From contig JAFREQ010000017.1 in assembly GCA_025331565.1 (NCBI GenBank), forward strand, positions 5,014,501 to 5,078,500: a DNA stretch of 64,000 nt, in the 5' to 3' direction. Under the pieces are notes generated by a model. It ran no database searches. It was not told the origin of the DNA and saw nothing but the letters and a program-made list of their open reading frames with translations. Below, one piece after another: positions 12,467-24,522 of this stretch (position 1 is the first letter of the stretch; each line of letters begins with the position of its first letter). The DNA is from Holacanthus passer. Lineage: Eukaryota; Chordata; Actinopteri; Pomacanthidae. The position numbers and the translations under genes are program-made.

Positions 12467-15400
12467 ATGTCTGGAGGTCCAGCAGTGAGGGTCAGCATCG
12501 AGTCTTCCTGTGAGAAGCAGGTGCAGGAAGTGGCCCTGGATGGAACAGAGACGTATGTCCCCCCTCTGTCCATGTCCCAGAACTTGGCAAAATTGGCACA
12601 AAGAATTGACTTCAGCCAGGGATCTGACTCAGAGGAGGACGGTGTCGAGGGTGAACCCAGGGATCGTGAGTGGGGCAAGCAGGAGCCAGAGGAAGAAGAA
12701 GGTAATGTATGCTCAAGGGAAAGCTGAGAGAATTTAGAGTCACAGCTAGATTCTGTTTACCTGATCATTTTTTTAAATGATCAAGCAGAATGTTAGGGAC
12801 TCTCACATCAAGATCAAGTAGGAATAAACAAGATAAAAACATATGAAGGTAAAGAGACTTTGCTTGGAATTAATTACTCTTATTTGATAAAACGGAGTCA
12901 TGGATTCAGTTTTTTCTGTTAGAAAATCTGATTAGCGGTTTCCTCACACAGGTACAGTGAAGTTTCAGCCGTCTCTTTGGCCCTGGGACTCGGTGCGTAA
13001 CAACCTGCGCAGTGCCCTGACAGAGATGTGTGTCCTCTATGATGTGCTCAGTGTGGTGAAGGAGAAGAAGTACATGGCCTTAGACCCGGTGTCTCAGGAT
13101 CCAACAGCTGGCAAGGTAAACTACTAAAGGATATTGCTATCACTACTATCATTAAACATCTACCAGAGCAACAACACTGGATAAAGATTCTACTGATAAT
13201 ACACAAGTGTGGATGCGACACTGACAAAAGGTTCAAATATGATGATAATCTTTGGTTTCTCAAAGAGCTGTTCACTTTCTCTGGCAAACGCAGGTTTGTT
13301 TGTTTTTTGCTGTTTTCAGTGTTTGACACACACATACTTAAATCCACTGTCCATTCATAACAGCATTTTCTTCTCCTTGTGCAGACGCCCCAGGTGTTCC
13401 AGCTGATTAGTAAAAAGAAATCATTGGCCACAGCAGCACAACTCCTCCTAAAGGGAGCAGAGAAGCTCAGTAAGTCAGTAGCAGAGAACCAGGAGAACAG
13501 GAGGCAGAGAGACTTCAACTCTGAGCTGCTGCGACTCCGATCACAGTGGAAACTACGCAAAGTGGGAGACAAAATCCTGGGAGACCTCAGCTACCGGAGC
13601 GCAGGTGATAAGGCCTCTAGTTTGTGCTCAGTCAAATCTGAAAAGGGCTTTTTAAGAAGCATTTTGTTTTCTACAAAATAATGTGAGACACTTCTAACTT
13701 GTAGTCTAACCCCAAGCCAACATGTTTTGATTCTTCACCCATTCAGGTTCTCTTTTTCCTCACCATGGCACATTTGAAGTGATCAAGAACACAGACATTG
13801 ATCTGGACAAAAAGATCCCAGAGGACTACTGCCCCCTTGATGTCCAGATCCCCAGTGATTTGGAGGGATCTGCTTATATCAAGGTGAGTGGGAAACAAAT
13901 TGATTGACATTGATCAACATGTGTCTCTGCAATGGCATGCTCTATGAGTGGTAACAAACCTGGTGACTCGCATTTTCACTCAGCACTACATTTTTGTGTG
14001 AATTGGGTGAGAGGAAAAGCAAAAAAAATAAAATGAAAGGACAACCTTGTTATGTTAAGGTTAGTTAAGTAGAAAAGGGGCATTCTGCTTACCAGTGCAG
14101 TGCAGCTGGAGCTCTTTCCATTTTGTTTTTTACAGTTTTCATACCACTGTTTTTGAAGATTCCAGAAACATGTAGTTGTAATAGTTGTGCACTGTTTCTG
14201 TCTCCAGGTGTCCATCCAGAAACAAGCTCCAGACATTGGTGATCTGGGAACTGTCAACCTGTTCAGGAGACCGCCAAAAACCAAAGCTGGTATGGTTCAG
14301 TACATAAAGACAATGAATGTTGTCCAACAGCCAAACTTTTAAAACCGGTTCAGTAACTGTCTGAATCTCCACCTGTAGAATTAGAAAATGTATCTATGTA
14401 TGTATCATCTCTGAAATTTCCCTACTCTCTTTTCCTCCACATCCCAAATGTCTGTCATCTTTCACCTCTTCCCATTCTCCCCACCCGATCTCTCTTCATC
14501 CTGCCATTATCTCCTCTCTTTTAATTTCTTGCCCAGGTACCCAGGCGTGGCATGTGAAGCTAGAGGCGGCTCAGAACGTTTTGCTCTGTAAGGAGATCTT
14601 TGCCCAGCTGTCCAGGGAAGCTGTCCAGATTAAATCCCAGATCCCTCACATTGTGGTGAAGAATCAGATCATCTCACAGCCCTTTCCAGGTCAGAACGCT
14701 CATGACAACATCAAAGTGAGAAAACTTGTAAACTTGTAATCATGAGAGATCTGTGTTTGTTGCATATTTGATGTTGAAGGACACACATTAGCTGGTTTGA
14801 TCACTACAGGCACTGCCTGTGCTAAGTGCTAATAGTTCTACATTATTACCATACATCACATTCTGTAAAAGTGGACAAGTGTATTTGATGAACCAAGAGA
14901 AGTGATGGTATTAAAAATGATTCCAAAAAAACTAAGGAAAATGAACTTACTGAAAGAGCTGAAACATTATATTTTTTGATCATCTCTGTGGCTCTGGAGT
15001 CAGCCTTGACAAACATACTCATGTCTTGTTTGTTCCTGTGATCCCCCTTCATAGGTCTGCAGCTCTCCATCTCACTGTGCCACTCTACGGGAGACAAAAA
15101 GAACCATCGGGCGTCTCCAGAGAAACCCAAACCAGATGACCACCTTTACGTCCTAGAACACAATCTGCATCAAATGATGAGAGAGGTGAAACACTGTGTG
15201 AAGTTGATGTGCATCTCACCTGAAGCTGCTGTCTGTATCAGTATTGGCAAACATATATTTCAGCAGATATATGACAAGAAAGTGAAGTACAGAAATACCA
15301 AAGTTCACTCGACACATTCCCATTACATCCCTTCAGTTGCTGTAATGCAAAACTAAACAGTAAATTCATCAAATTCTCTGGCCCGTAGTGCTATTTTCTA

Positions 15401-17964
15401 AGCTACACATAATGCAATCTCTATCATTGAACAACTTTGTTTCTGTTGCAGTTCCACAAGCAGCAGCTGAGCTCTGTGGTGATGCCACATCCTGCTAGCG
15501 CCCCTTTTGGCCACAAACGCCTGCGCCTAGCCGGGCCTCTGGCCTACGACAAAGCTGAAATCTCCAGTTTGCAGCAGAGTGAGGGGCTGCTGGAGAAGAT
15601 CATCAAACAGGCCAAACATATCTTCCTACGTAGCAGGTAACTTTAGTTGTACCGTCTGTGATTTTATTTGAGGACTGATATCACAGTAACAACTGCCAGT
15701 GGTGGTCATGGTCACAAAAGCTTTAAGCTACAGTGATGTTAGCGGTCGATAAACGTTCAACCATGCAGCTATGCATGACCACAGAAAATACTGTGTAAAT
15801 GTACAATGTAAATCCAGGCGGAAGTACCACTTTTATTATGTCATTGTTTGCAGTGGAAATAGTTGGAGGTCTTGCAAATAAGCAATATTTGTTCAGTTGC
15901 ACATTATATGCAACTATTTGCAATGGACCATTTAGCCTGAAGGTGCCTTATTTGTCTTAGTTCATCACACTTTGATCTTGGGAAAATACATTTATAAGCA
16001 AAAAAAAGTCATGAATAAAATGTTATGTACTTTGTTAAAGCAGTGTTTATGTACATATATGCTAAGTGAATTTGTCGTCCCCAGGACGGCGCGGACCATC
16101 GACAGCCTGGCCAGCCGCATAGAAGACCCCCAGATCCAGGCTCACTGGTCCAATATCAACGATGTGTATGAGTCCAGCGTCAAGGTGCTCATCACCTCTC
16201 AGGGTTACGAGCAGATCTGCAAGTAAGTGGAAGAGATGAGGGAGGGAGGGATAAAGGGAGACAAAAAATGGGAGATACTGGAGAGGACCTGCACATGTAT
16301 TTATGAGCAGCTGTGAGCATCTGCAGACCCTTAAATAACTTTCAAAATTATGTAAAATGAAAGCTATGAAATGTAATCAGAGGCCTTTTTTTCAGTGTGT
16401 TATACGAGTATATTTTAAATTTTGCTTTCAGTTTTACTTTAATCCCATTAGAAAATTAGAAATAACATTGACAGTTATGTTTGGCTGCAAAGTGAGTGAC
16501 CTGCTTTTATGAGATATATGTAAGTTTTTTGGGGTTTTTTAGTCTCTCATTCTGTATTTCATTACTCGCATGTGGTTGGTCTCATTCTACTTGACTGACA
16601 CTCAGATAAGGCTCAACATGTTCTGTGCTTAGGTCCATTCAGCTGCAGCTGAACATTGGTGTCGAGCAAATCAGAGTGGTGCACAGAGATGGACGTGTCA
16701 TCACACTGTCCCACCAGGAGCAGGAGCTGCAGGACTTCCTCCTCTCACAGGTACCACAGCTGACTCATAGTTAACTTCCCACACAGGTGGTGGACGGGGT
16801 TTACTGGAAATAGTATGTATGACCTCGCCTGTTGGTTGCATACTGAGTTCAAGACATTATTTGGTTGCCAGTTATTTGTTTTTCGGGGGGGGGGTTGCAA
16901 CTTCTTGTGTCACTTTTCAAAGTCATGTGTATCCCTGCCTCCTTGTGTTATTACAGATGTCACAGCATCAGGTGCATGCAGTTCAGCAGCTGGCCAAAGT
17001 GATGGGCTGGCATGTCCTCAGCTTCAGTAACCATGTTGGCCTGGGCCCAGTGGAGAGCATCGGAAATGCCTCCGCTGTCACTGTCGCCTCTCCCAACGGA
17101 GAGTACGCCATCTCAGGTGAGACGAGGGAGGTTCACTCTGAGGTCAAAGTGCTCATTCAGCTCTCCTCTGTTTTGTTTTTGCTTTTTTTTACACTACTGT
17201 ATTTAAGCACTGCTACAGAATTACAATGTAAACTCATGAAGAAATCTTGATCATACATATTGTAAAGATCCAGCCAGGAAGATGCCCCCTATATCCAGAA
17301 AATCATAGAAAAAAATCTATTTTGAAACATTAGAAATCAAAGAATTATTCAGTGTGCACCAATGTGCTCTGGCATTCAACAGTCACAGGGGCAGAAATGC
17401 AAGAGAACTGAAAATAATACAATCTACACGACCAACATTAGCCCTGATTGACCAGGATGCAAAGCAGCAGAGATAAGACCTGTTGCATTTAGAGTTAATG
17501 GGCTCAAATTTCACGCTTTGTGGTTAAGTGTAAAACTGAATGCAGCGAGGCCACACCCAGCCTCAGGATGTGGAAATTTTGAGATAAGTAGGAAATCACT
17601 CAAGATTAAAGAGACAGGTTGATACAAGCCACAGAGTAACTCCCGGAATGCTTCACATCAACATCATAAATTAATCTTATGTAGCATTATAAGAATATCC
17701 TAAAGCAAATCAGTCAAAATTAGTCACTAACTTGTGTCTGCATCTGTTTAATCAGTGCGTAACGGCCCAGAGAGCGGATGTAAAGTCTTGGTCCAGTTCC
17801 CCCGCAGCCAGACCAAAGAGCTGCCTAAGAGTGACGTCATCCAGGAGGCCAAGTGGAGCCACCTCCGAGGGCCGTGCAAAGAGGTGCACTGGAGCAAGAT
17901 GGAGGGACGGAACTTTGTGTACAAGATGGAGCTCCTCATGGCTGCACTGACCCCCTGTCCATAG
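12467..17964 (+). CDS. med17: med17, Mediator complex subunit 17
   Basis: Scaffold subunit of the Mediator head module, which links transcription activators to RNA polymerase II in the nucleus (family knowledge). Coding exons: 12467-12701, 12952-13115, 13385-13604, 13747-13883, 14208-14289, 14537-14689, 15055-15185, 15452-15636, 16085-16222, 16633-16750, 16957-17116, 17756-17964. Total 1932 nt, 643 aa; human is about 651. The start MSGGPAVRVSIESSCEKQV and blocks such as LPPLSMSQNLAKLAQRIDFS-type N terminus, KFQPSLWPWDSVRNNLRSAL, QLLSREAVQIKSQ-like, IEDPQIQAHWSNINDVYESS and the end GRNFVYKMELLMAALTPCP follow the human protein almost throughout. The acidic segment after RIDFSQG is shorter and differs, which is usual. 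Phases agree at every junction and all introns are GT-AG. Head-to-head with cep295; tail-to-tail with vstm5. Confidence 0.97.
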
Positions 17965-18286
17965 ATACAGCCACCATCTGTGGACTCCCATCCACAGAGC
18001 CATGATTTATATACAGTTAAAGACAGTGGACTGGAACATCAACAACTCCCACATGGAAATTTTCAGCCACAGCATTTTTGTCACAGGATTTTAAAGCGAT
18101 AGCAGCACATGTTTGTAGCCATGATACCCTGTGGTCAAAAATGTGACTTTTCCTTTCTTTACACATTTTTATCCAAGTCATGGACTTGTTGAACACTGCG
18201 ATAAACTCCTGTAGCATCTGCTGCCTGACCTGGTTTTGATCATGTAAGGTGTGGAGTGTCTGTGTACCTCAAACTGTTTGATACAA

Positions 18287-18292
18287 AATAAA
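18287..18292 (+). terminator. med17 polyadenylation signal
   Basis: AATAAA 323 bases after the med17 stop codon, the first canonical signal downstream. It implies a short 3' UTR ending near 18310. Confidence 0.6.
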
Positions 18293-18310
18293 AAGCAGAG
18301 TCTGTGTTTG

Positions 18311-18926
18311 GGCTGAATAATAATTTCATAAGAAATCTCTTCAATGTATTTTTACTGTGAGGAATGTTTCCCTGGAGTCTGACTTTTTCTTGTCTGATTT
18401 GAGCGACAGCTTAATTAAAAACCCACTTTCTGCTTAGTCTATTTCCTCAGTCATGAGAAACAGGTTGAAAAAAATCATTGTCAGATGGAGCATGTTACAT
18501 ATACTTTTAAAATGAGTGTGTAATCTATTATCACTGCATCTTAGGGCCCATACAGACCAGCTGATGTGTCATTTTAAAGGTTTTTCCAACACATGATTCG
18601 AGTTTGGTAAAGAAAAAAGAAAAGTAAAGAAAATCACACGATTCATTTGCTTAGACAATAAAACCAGTGTGTATTGTTTTGATATATTTACATTCAATCC
18701 ATCAGTGTGATCAGCAGTGAGATGTAAATGCAAGTGTATTCAATACAAAATGTAAACAGGACAGCTTTTCTTGGTACAGTTTTTCATCATTGATGAGTCA
18801 TCTTCCTGGATGTTGAACTAAAAAAACCAGACTGTTCTTGTCACCTACATTTTAAGAAGGAGTCCTCGCTGCAGTCTGATGTGAACAGTGTCTGCTGTGT
18901 TTTCATGTTGCACAGTGAGACGTCGG
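18311..18926. other. intergenic/convergent 3' region of med17 and vstm5
   Basis: No coding exon seen. AT-rich sequence probably holding the vstm5 3' UTR (minus strand). I found no confident minus-strand AATAAA here, so the vstm5 transcript end is not placed. Confidence 0.4.
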
Positions 18927-21900
18927 TCATAGAGGCTGCAGCTCTGTGGCATCATTTTCTGCATGAAGAGGGAATTAAACTTGGTCAGTAGAGAAACTAA
19001 CATTAACACAACATACTTACATAACAGAGCTACGTATAATGGAGCGTTGCAGACCTTTGTACTCAGACACAATGGATAACTTCAGCCCACATTCACACCC
19101 AGCAGGCCATTTTCATACATTTCACACAATGATGCAGCAGGAAGAAAATAAACCAAGTCAACTGAACTCCAGGGCAAAAAAAAACCTCATACATATAATG
19201 TCCTTGATTACCCATGATCTAGACAATTCATCTAGAGAATCTTTTAATGAACACTGTTGATCAACTCTCATCGAGTATTAAAGTTTTCATCCTTAGTTGC
19301 ATGCACTTTTACCTGGCATCTGTCTCCTGCGTCTCCACGCCACAATCTTCCTGTAGGCCTTGTCCAGCAGCCACATGGCCAGCATGAGGAGGCCGGCCAG
19401 ACAGGCCAGTGCCAAGGCAGAGACAGACAGGTACTGGAGATCCTCATAGAGCACCTCTGGGGACAGGGACACAGCAAACAAACCACATTTCATTTAAAAT
19501 ACCACAAAAAGGGCACAGACACATTTCCAGAGATGCAAACACAAAGCAAACATGTCTGGAATGCAGCTTGTGTGCAGACATGAGGCAGCACAGTGGTGTC
19601 GACAGTTTCCGTGAGAAATAACAGCATCTCATTAAGATGCAAATACCAAAAACCTGCAATGTAGCTATTTTCATGTGTCATCCTTTCACACTAAAATCCT
19701 ATATCAGGTTGTGATGTTTATCAGAGAGAGATGGATAAATGTGTTGCTTACTGATGAATAACTGATAAACTCAAAGTCCCTGCTTCAAAGGGAAACTCTG
19801 GGTTTTGTGTCTAAGTGTAATGAGTAATAACATTGTTTCTGTTTGAATTTGGAATTAGTTATAAAATTAGATTAGATTAGATTAGATTAGATATTGCAAT
19901 CCCAAATTATTGTTAAGCGTCACGTAAAAACTTTTAATGTACAATAATCTTTTTCATAGTAATATTCATTTTCTCCCTGATATTCCAGATATTGATTCAG
20001 CTTTGGACTTTTTCATCATGACTTCTTCCTCTCAGTCATAAACAAGCATGCACTCTTTGAAAAGCACAAAGTTAAAAAATGGCTGAACCGTCTGGTTTAC
20101 AAAGGATCTATCGGACCTTGTTAATGGAAGAAATAAAGTTTGGTCCCTTGCTGGACGCTCTGAGGATGATTCCCACTGACTCGAGCAGGCCGTAAAATAG
20201 AATAATAAAAATAACTTTCCCCACTTCCTACTCAGATCAAGGTCAATGACTTTTTATTGTCTGACCATAAAGAGATTAGTTTAGCTCTCAATAAACATTT
20301 TGTAGTAGTTGGTGGCCTTTATGAGAGTTGATAAACCCGGCTCCTCAGTGTAGTCAGTGATTCGCTCCTTGTCACGTTGTTTCTCAGGCTCTCGGCCCAA
20401 ATGATCTCAGAGCAAGTAACTCTTTTTATATCCTCTGCTACAGTTCCCAGAGTTTGGAAAATGTCTCGTGTTATACCTCTACATAAGGGAGGCGACAAGA
20501 ACAATTTCAGCAGTTATAGATCAATATCCAAACTGGTTGATCAGTCGAAGGTTTCTCTGTCCAGAGCTTCTGGACATAATGTTGTCAGATAGTAAATACA
20601 AGAAGTTTTGGGTGGATGTACTCTGACGGTGCGAACGTGCCCAGAGGGATCAGGCCTTTATTGCAGCCCACCTGGAAAGTGGGATCAAACTGGCAACCTT
20701 CTGGTAACAAGCCTGCTTCTACTGCCGACAGACGAGCTTGGGAAACCTGGGCAACTGTCATTCTTTTACCCCAGCAACTGTTACCACAGTGCTGTTGAGC
20801 AGGACACACTGACAGTCGGGAGCTTGAGATTGTGGTTCTATTTCATGCTTGAATAAGGAGCTTCAATGCTGAGCAGATCAGGCCTCTGCTGTGCTTTGTC
20901 ATACATGCTGTTGTAGACGTGTTTGGCCTGTTGTTGCTGTGTTTATTCCAGTCTGGTCTGCTGTCGCTTGCATTAGGGTAAAGTCACACACGCACCATCA
21001 AAGAAGCACATGAGCTAATTTGCATCTTTGCTTTTGGATCATTGCTTCTTTAATCATGAACTTTGCCTCAGCAGGTGATGGTCATTCACATGTGACCTTC
21101 CCTCAGTCAGCAGGTGAGGGTGTGAAAGCCAGCTCTGCTCATCTCTTTAAACCTATGACTCCAGGATGTTTTGCAAAAGAAAATGTGGTCGAATGAGGTT
21201 TTCCAAAATGTGTCACTCTTATCTATTTGCTTCAGGAACTCACCGTTCACTTTCAGGACGAAGCCGGCATCCTTGCTGCTTCCTGCTGTTTCTGTGACAG
21301 TGACCACGTAGTATCCGGCGTCCTGCAGCCGCAGGTCCGACAGGCCCATGGAGCCGTTACTGTAGGGCTGCACTCTGCTGCTGTAGTCCACCGTTATGTT
21401 GGCGTACACCCCCGGCTGCCACGTCCCTATGGAGCGGCTCACCGCTCCTGACATAAAGGTCCATTGTATGGTGTGATTCCCAACGCAGGTGACGTTCACT
21501 GAGAAGAACACATCCTCCTGCACTGACCTGGTGAGGCTCCTCTGGGGAGAATGGATGGAGATGGCTTCAGCTTCCAAAGTGAAAAGGATGAAGAGATGAG
21601 GATTACTGATCCAATGTGACATGAATGGAGAAAAAACAGATGAATACATATAGAGACATGGAGCCGGAGCTCGTATGCAGTAAACACAGTAAACACTTTG
21701 ACCTTTCACAGTTTTAGCTACTGTTCAACCTTCAACCAGGAAGGACAGACATTACAACAGACACATTTCTGTGTGTGACACAATACACATTCATAAAATG
21801 AAAATATTTTGCATCTCATGACACAGTTAGTCAAGCAGCTGGAAAAACACTGTGACTCATTTGCATTAAATTCCATGTAAAGCCAGAAATGTGCTGTCCT

Positions 21901-22552
21901 GCAGGAGTGAAACTGGCCAAACAAGCCGAGAAGTTGAACGAAGCCGGCAGCTCTCCGCTCCTCATCAAATATTTTCAGAGGAGTTTGAGTGAGCGATCTG
22001 GTTCTGCTGGTGGTGTGTTTGCTTAATGAGACACAGGTGAAGAATTCCACCTGAGATTACCAGTGCTGACTAAGAGTAATGAGACGTCTGTGTTTTTATT
22101 CAGACATCATAGTGAAAATGATTAAATAAACTTCATCACACAGATATTACAGTGTTTATCAGGGTTCGTGGCCCAATCACATCTGGAATACATCAGTTTC
22201 TGCTCTTTCCCATTTCCTTTGTAATTTCTTTGGGATTCAAATTTTCTCTGATGCATCTGATGTTTATGAGACATGACTGCATTGTTCTGATCTACTTAGT
22301 CCTGATGTGCAAGTTCAGACAGATATGGAGTATTATGAATTATGGCTCCTGCCAGGTTCTCAGTTTAAGTTCCTATTGAAAGGTCTGGATTCTCATCCTA
22401 TGTATTCAGTCCTGAGCGAACACAGGATTGCCATAAAGGCGTGCTGTCAAACGCAACAGTGAAAATACGTGCTTACCTAGGTGACACATATATAATGTGA
22501 TGCTGAGAAACACAGCAACATCTTGGATATCCCACAGCCTAAAATGCCACAT
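18927..22552 (-). CDS. vstm5: vstm5, V-set and transmembrane domain-containing protein 5
   Basis: Single-pass neuronal membrane glycoprotein; the mammalian protein promotes dendritic protrusions and spine formation (family knowledge). Exons on the minus strand: 22552-22477 (signal peptide), 21570-21244 (V domain), 19456-19313 (transmembrane), 18958-18927 (tail and stop). Total 579 nt, 192 aa; human is 200. All introns are phase 1, as usual for Ig-type genes. Signal peptide MWHFRLWDIQDVAVFLSITL, residues 1-25; V domain about 26-134 with VQEDVFFSVNVTC and QDAGYYVVTVTE; four N-glycosylation sequons (NVT, NHT, NIT, NGS); transmembrane helix about 146-166; basic WRRRRQMP stop-transfer; short tail ENDATELQPL. 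The V domain has only one cysteine. Position beside med17 agrees with mammalian order. Confidence 0.9.
19866..19892. repeat. (ATTAG)5 microsatellite
   Basis: Five perfect ATTAG units plus AT, in the vstm5 intron between the V-domain and transmembrane exons. Confidence 0.95.
20370..20590 (+). mobile_element. LINE reverse-transcriptase fragment (non-LTR, L2/CR1-like), dead
   Basis: Forward translation near 20377-20540 reads LSAQMISEQVTLF, then VPRVWKMSRVIPLHKGGD and SYRSISKL. That is the order found just before the first RT domain of L2/CR1-type LINEs (VP..WK.A.V.PLHKGGD...NYRPIS). The frame is short, has P-to-S change in YRPIS, and upstream homologous-looking text from about 20040 is broken by stops. 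It lies in the large vstm5 intron, antisense to the gene. The clade assignment is uncertain. Confidence 0.6.
20610..20830 (-). repeat. SINE-like tRNA-derived segment
   Basis: On the minus strand the segment contains GAAGCAGGCTTGTTACCAGA followed by AGGTTGCCAGTTTGATCCCA, which resembles the body and B box of tRNA-derived fish SINEs. No target-site duplications were found by eye. It directly follows the LINE fragment, so the two may form one nested insertion. Confidence 0.4.
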
Positions 22553-24522
22553 TAGAATCGTAGACCCATTTGTCGAACCACAGTAGAAGAATCTCCTCCA
22601 GGTTGTTTCACATTCTGAAGTTTTCTCTCAGCCTCTCCTCGTCCTCTGGGTTTCCTCTTCCACTCCTCTTTCTGCAGCTGTTTGTGTGAGTGATTTTTCT
22701 GAGAAATCAGAGTGTCTGTCAGAGAAGTGCAGAAGTTTCCCTCCTCTCTCAGGACTGTGCTGGGTTTCTCTTCATACCTGTGCAAGTTCGTGCCAGCCAG
22801 CACACACCTATCAGACAGGTTGAGCCAGAGATTACTGAGCAAACATGTAGTCAGCGCTGTGTGATCTCACACATCCCCACACCCTCCACACCCCCACGTC
22901 CAGGAACAAAGCTATAGAACAAACATGTAGAGCCTTCTCAACTTACTCAGTACGCCCCCGCCCGACAGACGCCCACCTGCACATACAGACACACTGAAGT
23001 GAAATAAAGCCTGGATAGGTATTCCACTGGTATTCAAGCTGTGACGCACCTGGTAAAACACGTCAGACAGGAAGTGTATATTCACACGTATGTGAACACA
23101 ATCACGGTGACATCTCAGTTTAGGAGGCATGTATTCACTGTGGAGCCTGAGCTCGTGTGTTTTGTTTCCTTTCTGATTTCAAAATCATTTAGATCTACAT
23201 TTATAGAGATCTCAGATCACAGATTGATCTATCTCGCTTGGGATCACAGAAATTGATTAGACAGGTTTATCTCAGTGAGGAAATTATTTTAAATCATTTT
23301 TCAAAATAAAGTTTTTATATGAAGATTAGTTTTCTCAATACGTTAATAAAGAACCAAACTAGGACCTGTTGGTTCTAATGAAACAAAGTCTGTTTTAACA
23401 TGTCTTGTCACATATTATTGTCTGAATTAAGTTTGCTGTTTATTCATGTTGAATATCTACTATCGACGGCTTGTCGGCAGGGAAACAATAGAAAATAATC
23501 CTTTTCTTTGAATATGATATCACATGTGGTGACTTTAGTTGGTTTATAACCAAAACCTTAAAACTCAACTAATAAAATGACGAACTGAACTTGTTAAACT
23601 GAAACAAATGCTGCACGATATAAAAACCTTTAACTAATATATACAGTGAACAGCTCCACACATGCTGCACTTTCCTGATCACAACCTCAACACAAGCCAC
23701 TCCCAGAAAATCTGTGATTAAGGTCTGAAGCACGAGCATATGGTATATTACAGCCTCATCAACAACGATCCCTCCACAAAAGGTTCATGTGCTATATTAC
23801 ATCATTACTTCATTGAAAAATCGGAATAAGCAAATGCTTTTGTTTCAAATGTTAAACTGTCGGATCCAACATGTCTCCTACTTTACCTGAAAATCCATTC
23901 TTAGTATGTTTCCTGGAGGTTTCAAGTTTCCCCTTCACATCTGTGTAAACTGCTTATCACTGTGATGCCACAAAATCCACACTAGATTTTGAATCAAGAT
24001 AATGAATTTCATAACCAACAGTTTGATCATCTGATTGCTATTCATAGTCACAAATCAGTAAATTAGTTACCAAGTAATAACATTTTAATGATTGAAATCC
24101 AAATCATTGATGTGACTGTTCATCAGAATCACATTAAATTAATTTACCTCTTCTTACCTCACTGAACTGTGACAAGCAGCACTAAATCCAAACAGTCAGT
24201 GAAGATGTATCAGTGCAACACACATTTAATAAATACATGCGACGGTGAAATAACCATCCAGCAGGTTTACTATGAGCTCATGTTCACTACTATCTCCTAC
24301 AAGTGGAAAAGTGCCATCAGGCCAACGACAGACTCGCCCTCGGGGGAGGAGGAGGAGGAGCGTGATCAAGGTAACAAACACCATTTACACCTCAGTGCTG
24401 CTCCTGACCTTTGCAATTCTACACCTGTGCAGCTGCAGCTCATCGTAGCTGATGAGCTGCGAGTGGAAGCAAACAGTTTCCTGTCATACACGATAAAGGC
24501 TTGGTTATTATCAGGCACAGAG
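22553..24522. other. intergenic region between vstm5 and the TRPV gene
   Basis: Head-to-head spacing of 1.97 kb. No coding exon supported. It presumably holds both 5' UTRs and promoters. AT-rich in 23250-24150; I see no clear CpG cluster or canonical promoter motif. Confidence 0.5.
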
